From contig CAMBYR010000074.1 of assembly GCA_945872375.1 (NCBI GenBank), positions 1 through 8,667 of the forward strand: a DNA stretch of 8,667 nt, written 5' to 3'. This stretch comes from an uncultured Blautia sp. GTDB taxonomy: Bacteria > Bacillota > Clostridia > Lachnospirales > Lachnospiraceae. Of this stretch, positions 1 through 6,316 are shown one piece after another. Under the pieces are notes generated by a model that saw nothing but the letters and a program-made list of their open reading frames with translations, was not told where the DNA came from and did no database searches. A program made the position numbers and the translations under genes. Numbering within the stretch: position 1 is the stretch's first letter; the number at the start of each line of letters is the position of its first letter.

Positions 1-1
1 G

Positions 2-736
2 CTCATGGATTTTTCCGGAATTTATCCTGAGCAGAGGTTTTATGAAAAAGGAGGGGCAGACTGGGTGGAGGCCCGTGGTCTGCCCGGAACCAACTGCTAC
101 TGTGATGAAATTGCTGCAGAAGAACTGCGGAAAAAAATACGGAATTTTTCGGCGAAAGGAATCCATTTCCTTGATTCCGGGAATTATCATTATATGAGCC
201 GGATCTGGCTGGAGAAAGTGACACAGCCATTCCGACTTCTGGTTTTTGATAATCATACAGACATGCAGCCGCCGGCGTTTGGCGGGATCCTTTCATGCGG
301 AGGCTGGATCGCTGCGGCACTGGAAGAGCTGCCTCTTCTTCGGCAGGTGATTTTATGCGGGCCGGATCAGGAAGCCTTTTCCCATGTGGAGGAAGAACTG
401 AAGAATAAAGTGAGCTTTCTCAGCCGGGAATGCATGGAAGAACGGATGGAATTTATCAGAAAAATTCCTTCTGATCTGCCCCTTTATATTTCGGTGGATA
501 AGGATGTTCTTTGTTCCGGAGATGCCAGAACGACCTGGAGTCAGGGCGATTTGAGGCTTGAAGAACTTCTGGAAATGCTGCAGGAGCTTTTGAAGCGTTT
601 TCACAGGGAAGGTCAGCAGATTCTTGGAATGGATATCTGCGGGGAAACAGATCCGGAAGAAACAGAAGGAAATGACAAAAACGAGTTTGCCAATCAGAGG
701 CTTCTGGAAGTCTGGGAATCAGCGGAGATGGAGTAA
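2..736 (+). CDS. Arginase-fold (ureohydrolase-like) metallohydrolase, probably 5'-partial
   Basis: Probable binuclear metal hydrolase of the arginase/agmatinase/formimidoglutamase fold; cytoplasmic, substrate unknown. Numbering from the ATG at position 5, all six metal ligands of arginases have counterparts: H62 (in SGNYHYM, at the place of GGDHS), D82/H84/D86 (in DNHTD, the DAHxD motif) and D165/D167 (in SVDKD). GMDICGE at 208-214 resembles the last arginase strand with its conserved Glu. At about 243 residues it is shorter than typical arginases (about 300), mainly between the second and third motifs. The frame is open to the window edge (CTC at 2-4 precedes the ATG) and no ribosome binding site is visible. 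MDFSGIY looks like the end of a first beta strand, so the real start is probably a few codons upstream. It is followed after 5 nt by the Lgt-family gene, whose ribosome binding site lies in its last codons. The fold assignment is firm; the substrate is not known. Confidence 0.8.
   Translation, partial: LMDFSGIYPEQRFYEKGGADWVEARGLPGTNCYCDEIAAEELRKKIRNFSAKGIHFLDSGNYHYMSRIWLEKVTQPFRLLVFDNHTDMQPPAFGGILSCGGWIAAALEELPLLRQVILCGPDQEAFSHVEEELKNKVSFLSRECMEERMEFIRKIPSDLPLYISVDKDVLCSGDARTTWSQGDLRLEELLEMLQELLKRFHREGQQILGMDICGETDPEETEGNDKNEFANQRLLEVWESAEME
730..733 (+). promoter_or_regulatory. Ribosome binding site of lgt inside the upstream gene's end
   Basis: GGAG lies across the last two sense codons (ATG GAG) of the arginase-fold gene, just before its TAA, and 8 nt before the ATG at 742. 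A second GGAG is at 724-727. The overlap suggests that translation of the two genes is coupled and supports ATG 742 as the start of lgt. Confidence 0.6.
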
Positions 737-741
737 ATATT

Positions 742-1539
742 ATGAAAGAAGTGTTGTTTTCCATAGGTCCCTTTGAAGTATACGGCTATGGATTTATGAT
801 TGCTGTGGGAGTGCTGGCTGCTTATTTTACAGCAGAATACAGGGCTAAAAAACAGGGCCTCCCCTATGAGCATGTGTTTTCTGTCATGATCTGGTGTGTG
901 GCCGGAGGATTTGCGGCATCCAAAATTTTATTCTGGTTTACGGAGTGGAAATCTGTGATCAGTGATCCGGGCTTTCTTCTGGATACTCTGGGAGACGGCT
1001 TTGTGGTTTACGGAGGAATTCTGGGAGGAATTCTCACAGGATATCTTTACGGGCGGATAAAAAAACTTGATTTTATGAAATTTTTTGATCTGATTATGCC
1101 GTCAGTGGCGCTGGCACAGGGATTTGGAAGGATCGGGTGCCTGCTGGCCGGATGCTGCTACGGAAAAGAAACGGAAGGATACTTTTCCATTACTTTTCAG
1201 AATTCCGGGTTTGCGCCAAACCATGTTCCGCTGGTGCCGGTGCAGATTTATTCCAGCATTCTGGATTTTCTGCATTTCGCGGTACTGATTCTCATAGCGA
1301 AGAAAAAAAAGGCGGATGGGCAGGTGGCAGCATGCTATCTGATATTTTACAGTATCGGGCGTTTCGTACTGGAGTTTTTCCGGGGCGATACGGAACGGGG
1401 AAGTGTGGGGATCCTTTCTACCTCACAGTTTATCGGGATATTTGCCTGTGCCGCAGGTATTCTGATTCTGTTCAGGATTTCTTCAGGCAGGCACAGAGCA
1501 TATTTTCAGGATGATGGCATAGACTTAAAGGATAAATAA
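742..1539 (+). CDS. lgt: Prolipoprotein diacylglyceryl transferase (Lgt) family protein
   Basis: Integral membrane enzyme that moves the diacylglyceryl group of phosphatidylglycerol to the lipobox cysteine of preprolipoproteins, the first step of lipoprotein maturation. The 265 residues fit the family length and form about seven hydrophobic segments, with the N-terminus opening SIGPFEVYGYGFMI as usual for Lgt. Visible family motifs are GGILGG at 91-96, GRIG at 129-132 (R130 matching E. coli R143), VPVQIY at 165-170 and GRFVLEFFRGD at 206-216 (R214 matching E. coli R239). The catalytic loop reads GRIGCLLAGCCYG instead of GRIGNFINGELWG, so the E. coli N146 and E151 positions are Cys, and the H103 position is Tyr90. 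Similar CC-type loops are, from memory, common in clostridia, so this may simply be their Lgt, but a paralogue with another lipid substrate is possible. It sits between the arginase-fold gene (5 nt) and the S8 protease gene (13 nt), probably in one transcript. Confidence 0.87.
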   Translation: MKEVLFSIGPFEVYGYGFMIAVGVLAAYFTAEYRAKKQGLPYEHVFSVMIWCVAGGFAASKILFWFTEWKSVISDPGFLLDTLGDGFVVYGGILGGILTGYLYGRIKKLDFMKFFDLIMPSVALAQGFGRIGCLLAGCCYGKETEGYFSITFQNSGFAPNHVPLVPVQIYSSILDFLHFAVLILIAKKKKADGQVAACYLIFYSIGRFVLEFFRGDTERGSVGILSTSQFIGIFACAAGILILFRISSGRHRAYFQDDGIDLKDK

Positions 1540-1552
1540 GAAGGAAAAGTAT

Positions 1553-3289
1553 ATGTTCAGTCCGGAAGATTTTGAGAATAATGAGATGATTCAGATGCAG
1601 CAGGAGACAGGAGAAGAAATCGTGCCTGCGCAGGACAACAGATACCATAATTTTCTGCTCCGTTACACAGAAAATGTTACGGGTTCCATAGGGCCTGAAT
1701 TCGAGGAATACTTTACAGTCATCAACGAGCTGTATGCGGTGGTGTATTATCTGGCAAAATCGGAAGATGATGTGGAACTGACGAATTACAGTTATAATGG
1801 AATCCCAAAATGCTATACCTATATGGATATTCAGGCGCTTCAGGCATCCGGTGTGACCAGACTTCATGATCATCCTTATCTGGGGCTTCGTGGTAAAAAT
1901 ACGATCGTGGCGGTAATTGATTCAGGAATTGATTACCGCCATCCTGTATTTCGGGAGGGAAACAGCAGCAAGATTCTGGAAATCTGGGATCAGGCCGTGC
2001 CGGGAAGGAGAAATGAAAGAGTTCCTTATGGGGAAATCTACTCAAAAGAACAGATTGACCGAGCCCTGGAATCGGAAAATCCTCTGGAGATCGTTCCTGT
2101 AACAGACGAGAAAGGACATGGAACCATGCTGGCGGGAATCGCTGCCGGCTACAAAATCGCCGGGGAAGAGTTTTCCGGAGCAGCTCCGGAAGCCAATCTT
2201 CTGATCATTAAGCTGAAGCCGGCGAAGCCTTATCTTCGAAACTTTTTTCTTTATCCTCCGGATGTGGATCTCTTTCAGGAGGATGACATCATGCTTGCCA
2301 TTTCCTATGCCAGAGAATTTGCCAGAAAAATGCAGATGCCTCTTTCCATCTGTATCGGACTGGGCTCCAGCAAAGGGTCACATGAAGGATACAGTCCCTT
2401 AAGCCAGACCATCGATTTTGAGGTGGGGATCTCCAGCAGTGCCGTCACCTCTGCAGGAGGAAATGAAGGAGCTGCCAGGCATCATTATATGGGACTTCTG
2501 GAGCAGTCACGTCCGGCCGATACGGCGGAGCTGCGTGTGGGAGAAAAAACAGAGCGGTTTGCCATGGAATTCTGGGGGAATTCTCCGGAACTGTTTTCTC
2601 TGACCCTGGAGTCTCCCACAGGAGAAGCTCTGGAAATCAGCAGGGTGATTCAAAATACGACCCAGGAGCTGAGATTTGTATTTGTGGATACGAGAGTTTT
2701 GGTAAATTATATTTCCATTGAGCGATACACAGGAAAAACGCTGGTGTTTTTCCGCTTTTTTCATCCAGCTCCCGGTATCTGGAGGTTTCATATTTCCGGC
2801 CGTGATGCCAGGGAATCTCAGTTCCATATGTGGCTGCCTGTTACAGGCGCAATTCCCGGGGACACGTTTTTTCTGGAATCGTCACCATACCAGACCATTA
2901 CAACACCCGGAACGGCTCAGGGAGGAATGACCATGACCGCATATCAGTACCGGGACGGCAGTCTGTTTGTCCAGGCAAGCAGAGGCTTTTCCCCTGGCGG
3001 AGCTGTCAAGCCGGATTTTGCCGCTCCGGGAGTGGAGCTACGTGTGCCTCTTCCGGGAGGCGGCTATGGTCTGGCTTCCGGTACCAGCCTGGCGGCGGCG
3101 CAGACATCCGGGATCGCGGCACTTCTTCTGGAATGGGCGTTGAACCGCGGAAATCAGCCATATTTTACAGGAAATAATGTAAAAAACTATCTGCAGAGAG
3201 GGGCCCGAAGAGAGGAAGGACTTCAATATCCCAATCCGGAGTGGGGATATGGAAAAATAGATCTTTACCGTTCATTTGAGCTTCTCTGA
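1553..3289 (+). CDS. S8 (subtilisin-like) serine peptidase, clostridial Csp-like
   Basis: Subtilisin-family serine protease with a full catalytic triad: D123 in VIDSGID, H189 in GHGT and S512 in SGTSLAAA, plus the oxyanion-hole Asn N304 in AGGNEG. Residues 1 to about 105 are acidic and look like a prodomain. The catalytic domain is interrupted at about 310-475 by a beta-rich insert, and the late motifs follow (KPDFAAPG 486-493, WGYGKIDL 564-571). This layout of prodomain, split catalytic domain and jelly-roll-like insert matches the Csp germination proteases of clostridia and their many Lachnospiraceae relatives. There is no signal peptide, membrane segment or sortase motif, so it should be cytoplasmic, spore-associated or exported by an unusual route. 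AAGGA at 1541-1545 lies 7 nt before the ATG and fixes the start. The gene begins 13 nt after lgt and is last in the apparent operon. The peptidase call is firm; the substrate and any germination role are inference. Confidence 0.92.
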   Translation: MFSPEDFENNEMIQMQQETGEEIVPAQDNRYHNFLLRYTENVTGSIGPEFEEYFTVINELYAVVYYLAKSEDDVELTNYSYNGIPKCYTYMDIQALQASGVTRLHDHPYLGLRGKNTIVAVIDSGIDYRHPVFREGNSSKILEIWDQAVPGRRNERVPYGEIYSKEQIDRALESENPLEIVPVTDEKGHGTMLAGIAAGYKIAGEEFSGAAPEANLLIIKLKPAKPYLRNFFLYPPDVDLFQEDDIMLAISYAREFARKMQMPLSICIGLGSSKGSHEGYSPLSQTIDFEVGISSSAVTSAGGNEGAARHHYMGLLEQSRPADTAELRVGEKTERFAMEFWGNSPELFSLTLESPTGEALEISRVIQNTTQELRFVFVDTRVLVNYISIERYTGKTLVFFRFFHPAPGIWRFHISGRDARESQFHMWLPVTGAIPGDTFFLESSPYQTITTPGTAQGGMTMTAYQYRDGSLFVQASRGFSPGGAVKPDFAAPGVELRVPLPGGGYGLASGTSLAAAQTSGIAALLLEWALNRGNQPYFTGNNVKNYLQRGARREEGLQYPNPEWGYGKIDLYRSFELL

Positions 3290-3310
3290 AAAATAGACAA
3301 AAATCATACA

Positions 3311-3342
3311 AAAAAATTGTGACATTAAAAACAAAATTTTTT
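3311..3342 (+). other. AT-rich inverted repeat: weak terminator or UP-element candidate
   Basis: AAAAAATTGTG (3311-3321) can pair with CAAAATTTTTT (3332-3342) at 10 of 11 positions around a 10-nt loop. It lies 21 nt after the protease stop codon, so it could end that transcript, but the stem is nearly all A-T and lacks the G-C core of a usual intrinsic terminator. Its A and T tracts lie just upstream of the permease promoter, so an UP-element role is equally plausible. Confidence 0.3.
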
Positions 3343-3353
3343 AGGTTACCTAA
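3341..3353. promoter_or_regulatory. Perfect palindrome TTAGGT-T-ACCTAA, putative operator
   Basis: Two perfect 6-bp inverted arms flank one central T. The site ends exactly one base before the -35 hexamer of the permease promoter, a position suited to a dimeric regulator that blocks or recruits RNA polymerase. The TTAGGT half-site resembles those of DtxR/IdeR-type metal regulators, and short palindromes of this size are also typical of MarR-family repressors. The cognate regulator is not in the window, so the assignment is inference. Confidence 0.5.
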
Positions 3354-3382
3354 TTGTTTTTTATGCTCTGATTTGTTATAAT
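3354..3382 (+). promoter_or_regulatory. Sigma-A-type promoter of the NCS2 permease gene
   Basis: TTGTTT (3354-3359) and a perfect TATAAT (3377-3382) are 17 bp apart, and TG at 3374-3375 adds an extended -10. Transcription would start near 3389, giving a leader of only about 22 nt with GGAGG at 3401-3405, 5 nt before the ATG. That leader is too short for a purine riboswitch, so control would have to act at the promoter. Confidence 0.8.
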
Positions 3383-3410
3383 CAACATATCATCAAACAG
3401 GGAGGTAATC

Positions 3411-4814
3411 ATGAAACGAGGAAGTATTTTTGAGCTTGACGGGATTCCGCGAATGAGTGAGGCTCTGCCGCTGGCTTTGCAGCATGTGGTGGCCATGATT
3501 GTGGGCTGCGTTACTCCGGCCATCATCGTAGCAGGGGCTGTGGGAAATGGGGGGCTTGGAGATCAGGAAAAGGTGTTTCTGATTCAGGCTGCTCTGGTGG
3601 CAGCAGCATTTTCCACACTGATTCAGCTTTTTCCCATTGGCGGAAACAGCAGGTTTGCCATCGGCTCCGGTCTGCCCATGATCATGGGTGTCAGTTTCGC
3701 CTATGTGCCAAGCATGCAGGCCATTGCAGCGGATTACGGGATCGCGGTAATCCTGGGTGCAGAAATCGCCGGAGGTTTCGTGGCCGTGCTTATGGGACTT
3801 CTGGTCAGGAAGATCCGGGTATTCTTTCCCCCTCTTATTACAGGTACTGTCGTATTTACCATTGGACTTTCACTGTATCCTACGGCTATTAATTATATGG
3901 CAGGCGGTGTGGGAAAACCGGATTATGGTTCCTGGCAGAACTGGCTGGTGGCTTTTCTGACTCTGGGAATCGTAACGGCTCTGAATCATTTTGGAAAAGG
4001 AATCTGGAAGCTGGCATCGATTCTGATCGGCATTATCTGCGGATATCTGATCAGTATTCCCTTTGGAATGGTGGATTTATCCAGCGTAGGTACTGCCGGA
4101 GTTTTTCAGGCACCGCAGCTCCTGCATTTCGGTGTGGAATTCGAGCCTTCTTCCTGCATTGCCATCGGAATATTATTTGCAATCAATTCCATACAGGCCA
4201 TCGGCGACTATTCCGCAACCACCATTGGTTCCATGGACAGAACACCCAGAGACGAAGAACTGCAGCATGGAATCATCGGCTATGGTCTCTGTAATGTGGC
4301 GGGGGCTCTGTTTGGAGGGCTTCCCACTGCCACCTACAGTCAGAATGTGGGAATTGTGACGACTACAAAGGTCATCAACCGCTGGGTACTTGGACTGGCG
4401 GCAGCTATTCTTGGAGTTGCCGGTTTTGTTCCAAAATTCTCTGCTCTTCTCACAACGATTCCCCAGTGTGTACTTGGAGGAGCTACGGTTTCCGTTTTTG
4501 CATCGATCGCCATGACAGGTATGAAACTGGTTGCATCTGCAGAGATGGATTACAGAAATTCTTCCATCGTGGGCCTGGCAGCTGCACTTGGAATGGGAGT
4601 TTCCCAGGCAACGGCAGCACTTGCATCCTTCCCGGCATGGGTCACAACGATTTTTGGAAAATCTCCGGTGGTCCTGGCAACGATCATCGCAGTAATGTTA
4701 AATGTGATCCTTCCAAAAGCACGGGATGAAAAAAAGGAAGAGGAAGCCAGAAAAAAAGAAGCGGAAAAAAAGCTTGAAGAAGACCATGAGGCCTTTCGAA
4801 AAAAGAGTTCCTGA
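3411..4814 (+). CDS. NCS2-family nucleobase (uracil/xanthine-type) permease
   Basis: Inner-membrane nucleobase:cation symporter of the NCS2 family (UraA, XanQ, PbuX), most likely importing a purine such as xanthine or urate. The 467 residues are hydrophobic throughout, consistent with the family's 14 segments. Family landmarks are LQHVVAM (23-29, the TM1 QH motif), the TM8 motif AIGDYSAT (263-270, with D266 at XanQ D276), LPTATYSQNVG (304-314, with Q311/N312 at the substrate-binding QN of XanQ) and IPQCVLGGA (350-358). The TM8 Glu of XanQ and UraA is replaced by Gln262 (codon 4194-4196), and the usual TGVxSR after QNxG reads TKVINR, so this is a divergent branch and the substrate is uncertain. 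The C-terminal 32 residues (about 436-467) are highly charged (K/E-rich), probably a cytoplasmic helical tail. The gene has its own promoter, a palindromic operator candidate and a strong ribosome binding site, and is probably monocistronic with a terminator directly after it. Confidence 0.9.
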   Translation: MKRGSIFELDGIPRMSEALPLALQHVVAMIVGCVTPAIIVAGAVGNGGLGDQEKVFLIQAALVAAAFSTLIQLFPIGGNSRFAIGSGLPMIMGVSFAYVPSMQAIAADYGIAVILGAEIAGGFVAVLMGLLVRKIRVFFPPLITGTVVFTIGLSLYPTAINYMAGGVGKPDYGSWQNWLVAFLTLGIVTALNHFGKGIWKLASILIGIICGYLISIPFGMVDLSSVGTAGVFQAPQLLHFGVEFEPSSCIAIGILFAINSIQAIGDYSATTIGSMDRTPRDEELQHGIIGYGLCNVAGALFGGLPTATYSQNVGIVTTTKVINRWVLGLAAAILGVAGFVPKFSALLTTIPQCVLGGATVSVFASIAMTGMKLVASAEMDYRNSSIVGLAAALGMGVSQATAALASFPAWVTTIFGKSPVVLATIIAVMLNVILPKARDEKKEEEARKKEAEKKLEEDHEAFRKKSS

Positions 4815-4816
4815 GA

Positions 4817-4851
4817 AAAATGCGCCAGGGGTGATTCCCATGGCGCATTTT
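4817..4851. terminator. Bidirectional intrinsic terminator between convergent genes
   Basis: AAAATGCGCCA (4817-4827) and TGGCGCATTTT (4841-4851) are perfect 11-bp inverted arms. After one mismatch the stem continues with GGG/CCC (4829-4831 with 4837-4839) around a TGATT loop. On the + strand the stem ends in TTTT; on the - strand it is followed by a five-T run. It begins 3 nt after the permease stop and ends 9 nt beyond the phosphofructokinase stop, so it can serve both. Confidence 0.9.
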
Positions 4852-4860
4852 GCAATGAAA

Positions 4861-6093
4861 TTATTTTCGGTATACAAATGCAGGAAGTCCGTCTTCTCCA
4901 CAGGGAACTTCCACGGTACCCTGAATCAGAGGAAGCGCGTAAGCAATAAATTCTTCAGACACATCGGAACCGTTGTTGATGATCCATTCCTGGGGTACCG
5001 GTTTTTCTTCGTTGCAGATCGCATTGACATCTTCCAGACCACATGTCATATGATAGGAGCCGTCGGCGGCTGTTTCACGAACAAAGGAAACCATTTTTCC
5101 GGTAACACCATCCAGGGCAGCTTTTACGCCGAATTTACCTGCGGCAATGGCTTCCTGCTGGTCTGTGGCAGAGAGCATGGAGGCGGAGCAGCGCTGGCTT
5201 ACGTTTAATTCTACGGAACGGGCTTTTACACCAAGGCGGGAGCGTACCAGATTTTCCAGGTATTTTCCGCAGCCGGCCAGCATTTTGTGGCCAAAGGAAT
5301 CGGTGCCCACGGAATTGTCATATTCACAGATGAAGGTGCCCTTGTCATCGTGAATTCCTTCAGAAACGCATACGATCACATTGCAGTTTTTCTCAAAGGC
5401 AGCCTGGATATTTGCCAGAAAAGCTTCCTGGTCAAAGGCAACCTCGGGAAGATAGATAAACATGGGGTTGTCTCCCGGATACTTGCGGGCCAGGGCTGCA
5501 GAAGCAGTAAGCCATCCTGCATGACGTCCCATGATTTCCACGATCGTTACGGATTTCTTTTCATAAACGCAGGCGTCCAGGATGATCTCACGAACTGTGG
5601 AAGCCACGTATCTGGCAGCACTTCCAAAGCCCGGCGTGTGGTCGGTATGAACAAGATCGTTATCAATGGTTTTTGGCTCGCCGATGACACGGATCTCACT
5701 GCCCGTCATGGCTGCATAGCGGGAAAGCTTGCTGACGGTATCCATGGAATCGTTGCCGCCGATATAGAAAAACCAGCCGATGTTCAGCTCTTCAAATTTG
5801 CGGAACAGGAGCGGATATACGGGATCCTCCAGAGACTCGGGCAGCTTGTAGCGGCAGGAACCGAGATAGGCTCCCGGAGTATGTGTGAGCCCTTTGAGCT
5901 TTTCGCCGGGAAGTGCTTCCTGAAAATCCAGAATGGTTCCGTTCAGGAAACCTTCGATTCCGTTGACCATTCCATATACGTGATCAATGAGATCAGGATG
6001 TGCAAGACCCTCGGAAACGACGCCGTAAAGGCTGCTGTTGATAACGGCCGTAGGTCCTCCGGACTGTCCCACGATCAGATTCTTTTTTGACAT
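4861..6093 (-). CDS. pfp: PPi-dependent 6-phosphofructokinase
   Basis: Cytoplasmic glycolytic enzyme that phosphorylates fructose 6-phosphate to fructose 1,6-bisphosphate, with pyrophosphate as the predicted donor and a reversible reaction. The N-terminus carries the PFK motif GQSGGPTAVIN (9-19). GGNDS (112-116) has D115 where ATP enzymes have Gly (E. coli G104), and PKTIDND (140-146) has K141 where they have another Gly; this Asp/Lys pair marks PPi users. D144 of TIDND is the expected catalytic base. MGRHAGW (188-194) and SEGI (244-247) are the usual sugar-phosphate-site motifs. At 410 residues it is longer than the 320-residue E. coli ATP enzyme and fits PPi-type enzymes. N114 stands where most PFKs have Asp (GGDDS or GGDGS). 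AGGAGGT at 6102-6108 lies 8 nt before the ATG and fixes the start. The gene diverges from leuS, converges on the permease gene and appears monocistronic. Donor use is inferred from residues. Confidence 0.93.
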   Translation of the reverse strand: MSKKNLIVGQSGGPTAVINSSLYGVVSEGLAHPDLIDHVYGMVNGIEGFLNGTILDFQEALPGEKLKGLTHTPGAYLGSCRYKLPESLEDPVYPLLFRKFEELNIGWFFYIGGNDSMDTVSKLSRYAAMTGSEIRVIGEPKTIDNDLVHTDHTPGFGSAARYVASTVREIILDACVYEKKSVTIVEIMGRHAGWLTASAALARKYPGDNPMFIYLPEVAFDQEAFLANIQAAFEKNCNVIVCVSEGIHDDKGTFICEYDNSVGTDSFGHKMLAGCGKYLENLVRSRLGVKARSVELNVSQRCSASMLSATDQQEAIAAGKFGVKAALDGVTGKMVSFVRETAADGSYHMTCGLEDVNAICNEEKPVPQEWIINNGSDVSEEFIAYALPLIQGTVEVPCGEDGLPAFVYRK

Positions 6094-6127
6094 GATGAAA
6101 AACCTCCTACTAAATACATTTTGTCTG

Positions 6128-6143
6128 ATGCTTATTATAGCAT
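6128..6143. repeat. Inverted repeat ATGCT-N6-AGCAT over the pfp -10 box
   Basis: Five-base perfect arms (6128-6132 and 6139-6143) frame the centre of the pfp -10 region and its predicted start site. It could be a small operator, or a chance result of the TATAAT sequence with its flanking TGC/GCA. Arms this short occur often by chance. Confidence 0.3.
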
Positions 6144-6163
6144 ACGATGTCTTTCTGTGCCAG
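6134..6163 (-). promoter_or_regulatory. Promoter of pfp with extended -10
   Basis: Read on the - strand, a perfect TATAAT (6139-6134) is preceded by TGC (6142-6140), an extended -10. A weak -35-like CTGGCA lies at 6163-6158 with an 18-bp spacer. Transcription would start near 6127, giving a leader of about 34 nt with a strong AGGAGGT. The -10 sits inside a short inverted repeat (6128-6143). Confidence 0.7.
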
Positions 6164-6183
6164 TCCGGGAAACAAAAGAATCA

Positions 6184-6212
6184 TTGACAAACACCGGTCA
6201 TTGAATTAAAAT
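6184..6212 (+). promoter_or_regulatory. Sigma-A-type promoter of leuS
   Basis: A perfect TTGACA (6184-6189) and TAAAAT (6207-6212) are 17 bp apart. Transcription would begin near 6219, leaving a leader of about 98 nt. The -35 boxes of this promoter and the divergent pfp promoter are only 20 bp apart, so one bound protein could affect both. A 7-bp direct repeat TCATTGA (6181-6187 and 6198-6204) overlaps the -35 box and the spacer. Confidence 0.8.
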
Positions 6213-6254
6213 GAATTTTCAGAAATACTTTTTGAAACATGTTATAGAAGGGAT

Positions 6255-6278
6255 GGGTCTGTCCGGTGTACAGAACCC
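6255..6278 (+). other. Hairpin in the leuS 5' leader
   Basis: GGGTCTGT (6255-6262) pairs with ACAGAACCC (6270-6278) apart from one bulged A, around a 7-nt loop CCGGTGT. No U-run follows, so it is not an intrinsic terminator, and there is no T-box consensus (GGGTGGNACCGCG-like) near it. GGAGG at 6302-6306 stays free, so any effect on translation is unclear. It may only be a stabilising 5' stem. Confidence 0.4.
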
Positions 6279-6316
6279 GGATGCTTTGATAGAAAGACAG
6301 TGGAGGAATCACAGCA

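Noticed and set aside
3290..3410. Purine riboswitch before the permease
   Set aside because: The leader after the promoter is only about 22 nt, and no purine-aptamer core or terminator hairpin is visible in the spacer.
4726..5208. 160-codon + strand ORF across the permease end and the terminator
   Set aside because: It spans the strong terminator and runs antisense to the phosphofructokinase gene; no coding signature or ribosome binding site.
5287..6090. 267-codon ORF on the + strand
   Set aside because: It is a codon-aligned antisense shadow of the phosphofructokinase gene, with no family motif; the - strand carries all PFK motifs.
6191..6269. Inverted pair ACACCGG / CCGGTGT
   Set aside because: The first copy lies inside the leuS promoter and is not in the transcript, so they cannot pair in RNA; at 7 bp and about 70 bp apart it is probably chance.
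6219..6316. T-box riboswitch upstream of leuS
   Set aside because: There is no GGGTGGNACCGCG-like box, no terminator/antiterminator pair, and the leader of about 98 nt from the likely start site is too short.
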